Of a DNA stretch of 64,000 bases, positions 32,207 through 42,702 are shown piece after piece. The notes beneath the pieces were generated by a model. That model searched no databases, had not been told where the DNA came from, and worked only from the letters and a program-made list of their open reading frames with translations. This DNA is from Niebla homalea (lineage: Eukaryota; Ascomycota; Lecanoromycetes; Lecanorales; Ramalinaceae). Positions within the stretch are counted from its first letter, which is position 1. Each line of letters begins with the position of its first letter. Location: the NCBI GenBank assembly GCA_019925105.1, contig JAHGAU010000035.1, forward strand, positions 186,001 to 250,000, in the 5' to 3' direction. A program made the translations under genes and the position numbers.

Positions 32207-33853
32207 ATGTCGTTCCTCAAGGAAATGGTGGACAAGAAGTTTGAGGTGGTACTGTTCTCCTCGACAGCCATTGCCCTCTATGGTTACGATCAAGGGATGA
32301 TGTCCTTGATCAATACCAACGTCGATTACTTGAACACCATGGGCATTGGTGCGGAAGATCCTCTCGTGGGTGTCATTGTCTCAGTATATTACCTGGGATG
32401 TGCCGTCGGCGCAGTCCTGGCCAGCTTGCTCGCAGACAAGTCCGGACGGAAGCCTAGTATCTTCGCCTGTCTGGCCGTCACCTCATTGGGCAATCTTCTC
32501 ATGTTCATCGCTGGTCTTGGATTTGGCAGTGGAGCCAGGGCCATTATGTTCATTGGAAGAATTGTCATGGGTCTTGGTGTTGGGGGGATCGATTCTGTCA
32601 TACCTGTCTACTCGTCAGAACTCAACTCGGATGGTGGCAGGGGAGAAGCGTTGGCCAAAGAGTTCCAATCCAATATATTTGGCCTGAACATGGCTTTTGC
32701 AATCAACTTGGCCGTCACCCAAATCCTAGGCAAAGCGAATCAATGGGGTTTGCCTTGTCCCTCCCAACCGCACGCTCGTTTGCTAACAAGGAGCAGCTTG
32801 GCGGATCCCTATCATCGCCATGCAGGTCTACCCCGTCCTCCTCCTATCCTTCATCTATCGTCTTCCCGAAACCCCACGCTGGTGCATTTTCCATGAACTT
32901 AAAGACGACGCCAAAGAAGCGTTGACAGATATCTATGGTGAGAAAGACATGCACGGCAAATATGACGAACTCGTCAAAGCCCATGAAGACGAGTCGGCCC
33001 AGTCGATTGGCTACAATGACATGATTTGGCCTAGCAGTGAACAATACCATCAGACCATGGTGACTATCATGGGGCAAGTCAATCAAGCTCTGACAGGATA
33101 CGGTGCGATCTCAGTCTATGGCCCACAGATATTCGAGCTTCTTGGCATAGGTGTCACCATGGCCGAATACTTGACCCAGGCCAACTACGTGTCTTATTTC
33201 TTCCTCATGACTTTCGCCTGGCTGCTCATTGACCGGGTGGGCCGTCGAATTCTGATGGTCGCTGGAGCTTTCGGCATTGCTGGCTGTTTTCTTCTGCTTA
33301 CTTTGTTGGGCGGGCTCGCCACGAATAGGGACAATTTGGGGGTTCAACAGAAGCCTGTTGGCATTGTCGGCAGTGTGGTCCTGTTCATTGCCACGGGCGC
33401 TTTCGGCATCGGATGGTTATCGCAACCATGGCTCATTCCTACCGAAATCTATCCCTCAACCTCGCGCGCCCAAGGTGCTGCCATTTCGGTGGTCATTTGG
33501 GGACTGGCAAATTTCGCGGTCACTTTGCTTACACCAATACTTTTCAACAATTTGAATTACTGGCTTTTCCTCATCCTTGCAGCTACGAACCTGTTCGCTG
33601 CCTGGTGGACCTTTGTGAGTCTAGAGCTCTCTTAATATACTATGATCTTGCCACTGATACTTCTGGACAGGTTTATTGTCCAGAAACAGGCGGGAGAAGC
33701 TTCGAAGAGAATCAAAAATTCTTCGAGCATGCCAAGGAGTGCAGATCGTGGTCTGTTCTCAAGGTCGACGACGGCGAGTATAGGCATATGCCCAAGGGCG
33801 AGAAGGGGGGAGATGAGAATGGCGAGAATCAGCCATTGCTTGGTGGCTCATGA
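32207..33853 (+). CDS. MFS sugar transporter
   Basis: Twelve-helix hexose/polyol-type transporter of the sugar porter family, plasma membrane. Exons are 32207..32747, 32797..33614 and 33671..33853, 513 residues, introns of 49 and 56 bp. The start ATG gives MSFLKEMVDKKFEVV. Family signatures: GYDQGMMSLI in TM1, DKSGRKP loop, GRIVMGLGVGGIDSVIPVYS, then after the first junction WRIPIIAMQVYPVLLLSFIY and RLPETPRWC (PESPRW-type motif). Later come GQVNQALTGYGAISVYGPQI, DRVGRR, WLIPTEIYPSTSRAQGAA and, on exon 3, VYCPETGGRSFEE (PETKG-type motif). All landmarks are present, so it looks functional. Substrate cannot be read from sequence. Confidence 0.94.
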
Positions 33854-34507
33854 TACCCACAAGTGTATATGCTATAAAAAGGGGTGGATGCGGATAGAAA
33901 TGTACCAAGTAGCTTACGGCATTGATGATGAACTGATGATTTTAGCTTCAAGAAAGCGGCGTGAACATTTTGACTATAAGCCTTTTGCACCTGTCTGTGA
34001 CCTTTTTGCCGGTGATATTCAGGGGATCCAGTTGAGTTTCCTTGGGATGACGGGCCGTTCGTATTCGCTCCCCTGGTCCAATCGGTAGCACATCCATCCT
34101 CAAGGTAATTACCTCGAGCTTACCCATAGACCCCACAGGCCAAGACTCTGGAGGGTCGATGTCTCGATGATGGGGGGAGCTGCGCGCGAAACTGCAATGC
34201 GTCAGGGCGTACTCGTATAACTTGCCGCCGCTTGAAAGACGAGATACTTTATCACTCGCTCACTGCTTCTTGACAACAAGTTGCGAGCCTAGCCCAGCTT
34301 CCTCTTTACCAACAGTTGCTCGTCCACGTTGATATAATGCCGGGCTCACCTCCTTCATCTCAGGGTCGCCTCGGTCAGGAGAAGAGATCTGAATCGCCCC
34401 ACAACCTTATCTCGGCCGATATCTGATGCAGAGATCCCTGATGCACTTTTCTGACAACATCCCTCGATCCCCAGAATCCCAAGGTGAATCTTCACTGAAG
34501 CTGGATA
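33854..34507. other. Intergenic, no gene seen
   Basis: About 650 bp upstream of the ABC-A gene on the same strand. It must hold that gene's promoter. No coding pattern or repeat. Confidence 0.4.
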
Positions 34508-37500
34508 ATGCTTGTCCTCCGCCAGACATGGGCCTTGATTTGGAAGAACATCATCGTCATCCTGTTCCGCCACGCCTTCACAACTCCCCTTCGTGCATTC
34601 CTCCTGCCAGTCATCTTCGTCGGCTTCCTCGCCTATGCTCGCAACCTCTTCATACCGCCATCGCATTACGGCATAGCGACCTCTACACCGGTCAAATCGC
34701 TCCCAGATGCGCTCGCACTAAGTGGTAGCGGAAGAAACGAGGTAGTCTTCGTCAATAATGGCTTCACTGGTGGTGATATTGCCAAAGTGATTGACACTCT
34801 GGCAGCCGATGTCACAGCTGCGGGAAAAACCTCGACTGTCCTCGCTACTGAAACGGACTTGCTCACGACATGCCGAAGCTCCATCCGCGGAGTCTCAACA
34901 TGCTTTGGCGCCGCAGTCTTCTATGGATCTCCCACTGAAGGCCCAAGTGGTATGTGGAACTATAGTCTGAGGGCAGATGGAGCATTGGGCGAGAAGATTG
35001 ATATCACCAACCATGGCAATGATGGGGAGATCTATGTCTTGCCCTTGCAGCATGCGATTGATTTTGCCATTGCAAGACAAAACATCACCATCGATCAGGC
35101 TGCTCTACCCGATCAAGTCTATGAGTACCCCTACACGTCCAAAACCGAAAAGCAAAGGGAAACGGACTTGAGGACCAGGTACATGGGTGGGATCATCCAA
35201 ATATTGGGTGTTGCTTTCTTCATTGGTATAGTCGGGGTGATCTATCAACTGGTCGGATTGATGGCATCCGAACGGGAGCTGGGCCTGACACAAATCATTG
35301 AAGCCTCTATGCCGAACAGAAGACGATGGCAGCCGCAAATGATTCGTTTTTGGGCCTACCATATCGCCTTTGATTTGATGTTCGCCCCTGGCTGGATCTG
35401 CATCGGTCTTATTCAAGCCTTTGGCATCTTTCAGAAGAGCTCGGTGGCTATCTTGGTCCTTTTCAACATCTTGACCGGGTTGGGACTGTCATCGTTCTCA
35501 CTTTTTGGAGCAGCATTTTTCCACAAAGCCCAATTGAGCGGTATCGTTACCACAATCATCGCTTTACTCTTAGCTGTCCTAGCGCAAGTCGTTGCCGGTA
35601 CTAACAACGGTGCCGTGGTCATTCTGAGCTTGCTGTTCCCGCCAATGAACTATACCTTCTTCATCATCCTGATGGCTCGCTGGGAGCGACAAAATGTGGC
35701 AACAAACCTCTTGAAAGCGGCTCCGGAGAATCCGTGGACCATTCCAGGCATAGTCTTTTTCATACTCATGATTGTCCAGACCCTCCTTTTCCCCATTCTG
35801 GCTGGTATAGTAGAGAGGTACCTCTACGGAACCGCCTCGAAAGGCAGACAGTTATCATCAACCAACGAAAGATTGCAGGATGCCGTGCAGCTGACCGGTT
35901 TTACCAAGCGATATAGACCATCATGGTGGGCACGAAATGTCGCGGCTCGATTTGGAAAGACAAAGGAGACCGTTGTTGCGGTAGACGGCCTTGACCTGAA
36001 GATCCCACAAGGGCAGATCATGGTCCTCCTTGGTGCCAACGGCTCGGGAAAATCAACGACCCTGGAAGCAATCGCTGGCCTCAACACCGTTACCAGCGGA
36101 TCAGTCTTGGTCGACGGCTTTGGTGGTCTGGGCATCTGCCCTCAGCGCAACGTGCTTTGGGATAATCTCACCGCATTCGAACATGTAGAGCTATTCAACA
36201 AGCTCAAGTCTACCGAAAAAGTCTCAACCCGGGAAGAAATCGAAGCTCTTCTGACAGATTGCGACATTGAAAGGAAGATGAACGCACGTGCGAAGCATCT
36301 CTCCGGTGGTCAAAAACGCAAGCTGCAATTGAGCATGATGTTTACTGGGGGCAGTCGAGTATGCTGTGTGGACGAATGCTCAAGCGGTGTTGATGCTCTA
36401 GCCCGGCAAAAGCTATGGAGTATTCTGCTCAATGAGCGTGGAAAGCGGACGATCATTTTCACTACACATTTTCTGGATGAAGCAGATCTACTTTCTGATC
36501 AAATTGCTATACTGTCCAAGGGTGCGCTCAAAGCTCAAGGTTCGGCCGTGGAGCTGAAGCATCGCCTCGGTGGAGGCTACAGAATACATGTCTTCAAGAC
36601 GCCAGGCGAGAGGCTTGACTTGCCGTCTTTCCATGGCATTCATACAAAGGAGACCGTCGACCAGATCATCTACACCTTGCCGGACTCCAGTCAGACAGCA
36701 GATTGCATTCGTCTGCTGGAGTCAAATGGGATCAAGAATTATGAGATAGGATCACCAAGCATCGAGGAGATTTTCTTCAACGTAGCCGAATCGGCAGAAG
36801 ACACGACCCCCATACGGACGGCTTCGAACACTATTGATGCCGCGACCATCGAAGCAAAGGAATCGAACGACTCATCAGAGGATGAGCTTAAGCTACAGAC
36901 AGGCAAACAAATCAGCATAATCCGTCAAGCATACGTCCTTTTTCGAAAACGATGGACGGTCTTCCAGCGCAACTATCTTCCCTACGCCGCTGCCCTCCTC
37001 ATTCCCGTAATAGCTTCTGGTTTAGTCACCCTTTTCTTGAAAGGGTTCAATGCGCCTGGTTGCGCACCCGCAGCACAATTTACGCCTTCAGACATTGACT
37101 CCCTTTTGAGCCAGCAGACTTACGATATTGCCATTGGCCCAAGCACCCGGATACCGCCAGACGCCGATTCTCGGATTGAGGCTACCTTACCAGGAGGTAA
37201 CTCAAGTGGAGGCGGGGGTAGTGGATTGTCCTCTCTAGCTTCTTCGGTGCGTCCTATCGATGGCACGTTGACTGATTTCAACAACTACATAAATCAGCAC
37301 TTTGCAAATGTCACACCTGGCGGCTTTTTCCTGGGCGATGGCACGTCACCACCTACCTTTGCCTTCAAAGGCGACGGTAGTCTTTCACTGGGAACAATTA
37401 CACAAAACCTCTTTGATACGCTCCTCACCAACATTTCTATCAGCAGCCAGTATCAAGCATTCGATACACCCTGGCAACCCTCTACAGCAAAGACACTGCA

Positions 37501-39448
37501 GCTCATCGTCTATTTTGGCTTGGCCATGAGCGCTTACCCGGCTTTCTTTGCATTATATCCAACACTGGAACGTCTTCGGAGCGTACGGCAGCTGCATTAT
37601 AGCAACGGCGTGCGATCTGTTACGCTATGGTCTGCCTACCTCATGTTCGACTTTGTCATCGTCTTGGCGGCTAGCATCATTGCCATAGCTATCTTTGTGG
37701 GTGTGAGCGACGCCTGGTACCACCCGGAATATCTCTTTGTCGTTTTCTTCCTATACGGGATTTCCTCGACCTTACTATCTTATGTAATCTCTCTCTTCGC
37801 AAGATCTCAGCTTGCGGCCTTTGCATTTGCGGCCGGAGGCCAGGCAGTCATGTTTCTATTGTATTTCATTGCATATCTCAGCGTCTTTACTTATCTACCA
37901 GCGAACAAGGTGGACTCGGATCTCCTGGTTGCCCATTTCACCATTGCACTCATCACACCGACAGGCAACCTAATCAGAGCCATGTTTGTAGCGCTTAATG
38001 TATTTTCAACTACGTGTGAGGGTCGTGATCAAATCGCCTCATACCCTGGTAAGATTACCTTGTACGGCGGTCCGATCCTATATTTCATCGGCCAGTCCGT
38101 CTTCCTCTTCTGTATCCTACTCTGGTGGGATAGCGCCTCTCTCTGGGCTCAGATCCGCCGCAAGAAACACAAGGACGAAGACACCGAGCAAGAGCTCCCT
38201 CTCGACGATGACGTCGCAGCCGAAGTCCGGCGAGTGGCTACTTCCGACGATGGTCTCCGTGTGCAACACATCACGAAAGCCTACGGCTCCAACGTCGCCG
38301 TCCAAGATGTCACTTTTGGCGTGAAGCGCGGTGAAGTCTTCGCCCTCCTTGGCCCCAACGGCGCTGGCAAATCCACCACCATCAGCCTCATCCGCGGCGA
38401 TATTCTGCCCTCTCATTCCTCAGGCGATATCCTTGTCGAGAACATCCCCATTCGCACACGCCGCGCGCTCGCTCGCACCCATCTAGGCGTCTGCCCGCAA
38501 GTCGACGCATGTGATCAGATGACAGTGCTCGAGCACCTGCGCTTCTACGCCCGCGTTCGGGGCGTGCTGGATGTGGAACACAATGTCCACGAAGTCATTC
38601 GCGCTGTCGGGCTCGGGCTCTTCCAGCACCGCATGGCAGCCAAGCTCTCGGGTGGCAACAAGCGGAAGCTGTCCCTGGCCATCGCACTCATGGGCAATCC
38701 CTCGGTCCTCCTCCTCGATGAGCCCTCCTCTGGTATGGATGTCTGCGCCAAGCGTATCATGTGGCGGACTCTTGCCTCGGTGGTCCCTGGTCGCTCCTTG
38801 GTATTGACGACGCACTCCATGGAAGAAGCGGACGCGCTGGCAGATAGAGCGGGGATAATGGGCAAGAAAATGCTTGCCATTGGCACCTCTGAAGGCCTGA
38901 GAAGGAAATTCGGCGATCGCTATCACGTGCATCTAATCACCAAGACGGCACCGCACACCAGCGATGAGGAGATGCAGGGGATCAAGGAGTGGATCGTCAG
39001 GAATTTACCTGGGGCGGAAGTCGAGGAGAAGACCTTCCATGGGCAAATGAGATTCAGTGTCCCTGCCCACCGCCATGATGGATCCGCTTCGCCTTCACCG
39101 CCGGGTTCTTCGGACTCGACGGAGATGAAGGACGTAGATGCTATTGAAAGCATTGTCGCAGATCCCAAAGCTGTGGAGGAGCTACCGAGGAGTAATGATG
39201 ATGGAAGGGAAGGTATCGGTCCCCTATTCACCCTCCTCGAAGCCCACAAGCAGGACCTGGGCTTTGAGTACTATTCTGTCAGCCAGACGACGCTAGATCA
39301 GGTCTTCCTAGCGATTGTGGGCAAGCACCAGATCGAGGAGGAAAATTACGGTGGCGAAGAGGAGGAGAAGAGGAAGAAGGACGGGAGGAAGGCGAGCATG
39401 CAGGGGGGCGCCCAAGGTGTGCTGCGCTTACTCAAGTGTGGCTTTTAA
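34508..39448 (+). CDS. Full-size ABC-A (ABCA-like) transporter
   Basis: Lipid-exporter-type ABC transporter with layout TMD1-NBD1-TMD2-NBD2, 1646 residues in one exon, ATG at 34508 (MLVLRQTWALIWKNIIVILF). TM1 is followed by a large extracytoplasmic loop and a TM cluster (residues about 220-440). NBD1 has Walker A GANGSGKSTT near 510, signature LSGGQKRK near 597 and Walker B RVCCVDE. TMD2 again has one TM (YAAALLIPVIASGLVTLFL), a Ser/Gly-rich loop, then a TM cluster (about 1000-1210). NBD2 has Walker A GPNGAGKSTT near 1280, LSGGNKRKLS near 1380 and VLLLDEPSSGMD. Both sites look catalytically complete. The C-terminus is Lys/Glu-rich. A 4.9-kb gene without introns is unusual beside the intron-containing neighbours. 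Confidence 0.95.
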   Translation: MLVLRQTWALIWKNIIVILFRHAFTTPLRAFLLPVIFVGFLAYARNLFIPPSHYGIATSTPVKSLPDALALSGSGRNEVVFVNNGFTGGDIAKVIDTLAADVTAAGKTSTVLATETDLLTTCRSSIRGVSTCFGAAVFYGSPTEGPSGMWNYSLRADGALGEKIDITNHGNDGEIYVLPLQHAIDFAIARQNITIDQAALPDQVYEYPYTSKTEKQRETDLRTRYMGGIIQILGVAFFIGIVGVIYQLVGLMASERELGLTQIIEASMPNRRRWQPQMIRFWAYHIAFDLMFAPGWICIGLIQAFGIFQKSSVAILVLFNILTGLGLSSFSLFGAAFFHKAQLSGIVTTIIALLLAVLAQVVAGTNNGAVVILSLLFPPMNYTFFIILMARWERQNVATNLLKAAPENPWTIPGIVFFILMIVQTLLFPILAGIVERYLYGTASKGRQLSSTNERLQDAVQLTGFTKRYRPSWWARNVAARFGKTKETVVAVDGLDLKIPQGQIMVLLGANGSGKSTTLEAIAGLNTVTSGSVLVDGFGGLGICPQRNVLWDNLTAFEHVELFNKLKSTEKVSTREEIEALLTDCDIERKMNARAKHLSGGQKRKLQLSMMFTGGSRVCCVDECSSGVDALARQKLWSILLNERGKRTIIFTTHFLDEADLLSDQIAILSKGALKAQGSAVELKHRLGGGYRIHVFKTPGERLDLPSFHGIHTKETVDQIIYTLPDSSQTADCIRLLESNGIKNYEIGSPSIEEIFFNVAESAEDTTPIRTASNTIDAATIEAKESNDSSEDELKLQTGKQISIIRQAYVLFRKRWTVFQRNYLPYAAALLIPVIASGLVTLFLKGFNAPGCAPAAQFTPSDIDSLLSQQTYDIAIGPSTRIPPDADSRIEATLPGGNSSGGGGSGLSSLASSVRPIDGTLTDFNNYINQHFANVTPGGFFLGDGTSPPTFAFKGDGSLSLGTITQNLFDTLLTNISISSQYQAFDTPWQPSTAKTLQLIVYFGLAMSAYPAFFALYPTLERLRSVRQLHYSNGVRSVTLWSAYLMFDFVIVLAASIIAIAIFVGVSDAWYHPEYLFVVFFLYGISSTLLSYVISLFARSQLAAFAFAAGGQAVMFLLYFIAYLSVFTYLPANKVDSDLLVAHFTIALITPTGNLIRAMFVALNVFSTTCEGRDQIASYPGKITLYGGPILYFIGQSVFLFCILLWWDSASLWAQIRRKKHKDEDTEQELPLDDDVAAEVRRVATSDDGLRVQHITKAYGSNVAVQDVTFGVKRGEVFALLGPNGAGKSTTISLIRGDILPSHSSGDILVENIPIRTRRALARTHLGVCPQVDACDQMTVLEHLRFYARVRGVLDVEHNVHEVIRAVGLGLFQHRMAAKLSGGNKRKLSLAIALMGNPSVLLLDEPSSGMDVCAKRIMWRTLASVVPGRSLVLTTHSMEEADALADRAGIMGKKMLAIGTSEGLRRKFGDRYHVHLITKTAPHTSDEEMQGIKEWIVRNLPGAEVEEKTFHGQMRFSVPAHRHDGSASPSPPGSSDSTEMKDVDAIESIVADPKAVEELPRSNDDGREGIGPLFTLLEAHKQDLGFEYYSVSQTTLDQVFLAIVGKHQIEEENYGGEEEEKRKKDGRKASMQGGAQGVLRLLKCGF

Positions 39449-40823
39449 TGGATTGCATTTGTGGAGTGAAGGCGGGACTTTTGCATGGCATGGTAGTGGG
39501 AATGATGGCATAGATACGCATGTGTAATATCCCGTATAGCTGGTTGGCACAACTGCGAAGATGATGTGATAAATGCTGAGGCCTCGAACCGCATTTCTCA
39601 CTCCTCAGGGAATCTAGCTTCCCCCTTTCATCCTCACATGAGCTTTGCGCCACTCTGTTTGATTGTAAGTGCTCTTTGCGATCGATGATTCCTGGCCATG
39701 CCTGTGATAATAAAATTGTAAAAGATGTGTCTGGTAGAAATCGATGCTAGGTCTCTCTCGTGGTGAAGATAGAATTCTAACGTCCCTTACTCTAATGGCG
39801 TGGTGAAAAGGAGGAGGTGGAGGGCAGACTGCGCCACTCCTTTTAGCGGTTTCAAGATGCTTGAGATTATAATAGTGAGCGCTAGTCAATTTGTTTGCAT
39901 TGCTCCTCTAGCTCTCGCCTACCACCGCGGAATCGCTCGCTCCTCGCTCCGAGCGCTTCCAAGTGGTTCCCTTTCAGAATCCGGAGTGGACGACTCTCTT
40001 CCCACATCTGTAGCAGGCAGGTAATTTTAAGGAAGTAGAGTTCCTCGGATAACGACATCATCAGCATTCCACCTCTGCTCCGTCTAGGACGGTGCTTGCG
40101 AGAGGAATCGGTTGGGGGCCTTGGGCCGGTAAATCTCACAACATCCATCCCCCAGAAATTAGCCGCCCTTTCCCCTCGCCGCCACCTTACCGACAGAAAA
40201 GGCGTCGATCCCTGCGCACAAGGCTGTGCTGTGCAAATTGGCCAGCCCAAGCATCCAATCATTTCTTCCATTCTGGCGTTTATCGCTACAACTTCCCCGC
40301 AAGCACCCTCGCCATGAGGGCTGAGACGTACAAAAAGCCTTTGTCACTCCCATGTTTCAGGACATGGGCTTCATCTGTGCCGCTGCCGTTTGCTGCACGT
40401 ACCCGCTCCTCCTTCAGGATTCGCTTGGCTGGCACGACTTGCTCACACAGATGAGTAAGTGACTTGAGACGGACGGGAATGAACGGAGGTTGAGGGCTGA
40501 GAGCTAGATCGCTGCGTTGTTGCGGCGAGGACGGTGGTAGGCGAGCCGGTGAAGAAACTTATATTGGTGCTGTTGGCCTTCCTTTGGTTTTCCTTTCGAC
40601 GCTTGCATCTGTTGGGTCTTTTTCGTCCTGCCTGTGAGAAGAATTGTTCTTGGAAGTGAGATCGGATTCGTTGAATCCTATAACTTCTGCAATATAGATC
40701 TGCAGAAGGGGAAAAAACCTCCCCACTCCAATTCTCATCGATCGCTGGCAGTGACAGCCTGCTCTTTAGGACTCCCTTCTGCCAGATACATCGTTTTGGG
40801 AGAACAATACTGAGCGAGAAATC
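39449..40823. other. Long intergenic, no gene seen
   Basis: About 1.4 kb between ABC-A and the MARVEL-like gene. The longest frames (about 100-130 codons on both strands near 39880-40450) overlap each other and lack conserved features. It may contain 5' untranslated exons of the downstream gene. Confidence 0.45.
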
Positions 40824-41954
40824 ATGAAGGTCCCTTCATTCTCCACGCCACGTCCCCTCTACATCACCCGAATCGCCCAACTCCTCTTCACCATTGGCTT
40901 CCTCGTCCTGATCTGCTGGTGCGGCACCCACCGCTCCTGGTGGAACAACATCAACGGTGCCCTCGCCGTCGGAGGCAAGCCACTCCCATGCCCCTTTCCC
41001 CCTTAGCGCCCCCAATCGAATCCATCATCATCACCATTACCACGACTAACACACCACCGCCCCACCAAACAGTCATCACCTCCATCTTCACCCTCCTCCT
41101 AACCGCTCACGCCCTCCTGACCCCTCACCTCCCCTCCTCCCGCAACCCTTTCGCCGACGTCCGCACACGCACCCTCCTCCTCCGCCTCACCGCCGACCTC
41201 ATCGTCCTCCTCCTCTGGGTCGCCAGCGCAACCTTGATGCTCCGCCCCAAAGGCGGCTGCGACCTCGACAGGGACCAAGCCGGCCACGATCGGATCGATG
41301 GGGCAAAACTGTGCTGGACGAAAGCGCCGCCCGCGCCGTCGGCCGAGGATGATGGGAGTGGGGAGGGGTGGGTCGTCAAGAGCGGGCAGCCGCTGCGGGA
41401 ATGGGATGGGGGGATCGCCATTGCGTTTGTGGAGATGTGAGTTTTTTTAGTTTTTTTGATGATCGGTTGTTGGTGGTGGTTGTTGCCGGCGCCGGCTTTT
41501 GGCCTTGCTTCCTTTCCTGCCTCCTCCTCTTGATCCTGCTTCTTTGCTTTTTCCGAAGCGTGTGTATATGCCCACTTTTCTACACACGAAGAGGGTATGT
41601 TCACCGCAACGAGGTGCGTTACATCATCACCATACTTCTAAATCATTTTTGATTTCCCCCCCCCCTTTTTTTTTCGCCTCTCCATCAAAAACCCAAAACC
41701 AACCCGACCTGAAAAGCCCCCCCCTTCCCGCGCACGTGTGTGTGAATATTTCTCCACCACCCCACTACCTCCCCCACTTCCTCCCCACAAAATTCCCAAA
41801 GCAAACACCCCCCTCCCCGAGAGACAAAGAGATATCGCAAAAGCTAACCCCCTCCCCCTCCAGCGTCGCCTTCGCCCTCACCACCTTCCTCGTCTGGCGG
41901 GACGAGCGGTCTCGCAGGGGGAGGTCCTCGGGTGGCACGAGCAGCTATGCTTGA
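40824..41954 (+). CDS. MARVEL-like four-helix membrane protein
   Basis: Small integral membrane protein resembling fungal MARVEL-domain proteins. Exons are 40824..40974, 41073..41436 and 41864..41954, 201 residues in frame. TM1 is ITRIAQLLFTIGFLVLICWC; a short loop with WWNNINGALAVG follows, then TM2 (VITSIFTLLLTAHALL), the NPFADVRTRT loop, TM3 (LTADLIVLLLWVASATLML) and a hydrophilic loop. TM4 starts at IAIAFVE and continues on exon 3 (FALTTFLVWRDE). Intron 1 starts with GC (GCAAGC) and ends AAACAG after a CTAAC branch: a GC-AG intron. Intron 2 is 427 bp, by far the longest in the window, and pyrimidine-rich. Function unknown; the MARVEL assignment is from topology and loop motifs. Confidence 0.78.
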
Positions 41955-42702
41955 TTGATCGGCTTGATTTATTTATGTGTGGTGGTGGTGGTGGTGGTGA
42001 TGGTGGTGGCTGTCTCGTGGCTCCTTTCCTTACCTTCCGCTTTCGCTAGCGGGATGGATGGATGGATGCACCCTGGTTTTTTCGAGGTACGTCACTTATT
42101 ATTTATCTTCGGTGACTTCGATGGGGAGGGAAGGGGGAGGGGGGTTGGTATCATGGAGGTTGCGGGCAGGGGGGTGGGGGAAGAGGTGTGGAGGTGCGAG
42201 GAGACGGAAGAGGTGTGGAGGTGCGAGGAGACGGAAGAGGTGACGCACGGACGGGTGGGTGAATGAATGAATGAATGAAGACGGGTGGATCTAGAGGCGA
42301 CATCGTGTATGTACGGGGGGGGGGGGAATAGATGAAGGGCTCCCAACAACCGAGTCTTGCTATGGACAGGGGTCTTGGGGATTCGCAAAAGATAAAGGTA
42401 CGATATATGTGTGTGTGTACTCGAGGAATCAATCATTTGTGCTCATGGGATTGAGGATTAGCGATTTCTCTTTCTTGAGGTCACTCATGCGACGAAGACA
42501 GGATTACACCATGTTCTTCGTTCAAAGCTTCGCACATTTACAGAATTTAATTGTATCACAAAACATTTTTGAAACGCAGGTGGGGATCATGTTGCAAAAA
42601 CTCAAACGTGAGAATCCATTGATAAGAGAAACTGTTGCAACGGCGCCAATGTTTGCATGACTACGTTATCTCAATATCTCTAATATGCTGGAAGCAAATC
42701 GT
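41955..42702. other. Intergenic with simple and tandem repeats
   Basis: About 750 bp between convergent genes. It contains a GGT-type run near 41978-42010, two copies of a 27-bp unit (42183..42209 and 42210..42236), a GAAT run near 42262-42280 and a G-tract near 42315. No gene. Confidence 0.55.
42183..42242 (+). repeat. 27-bp direct repeat, two copies
   Basis: The unit at 42183..42209 is repeated exactly at 42210..42236 and begins a third time for six bases. It is G/A-rich, lies in a non-coding 3' flank, and probably arose by local duplication. Confidence 0.85.

Noticed and set aside
39882..40454. Overlapping frames of 120-129 codons on both strands in the ABC-A/MARVEL gap
   Set aside because: They overlap each other, have no homology and no plausible splice partners.
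42140..42330. CRISPR-like or coding tandem repeat
   Set aside because: Only two copies of a 27-bp unit plus simple GAAT and G runs in a fungal intergenic region; no spacers.
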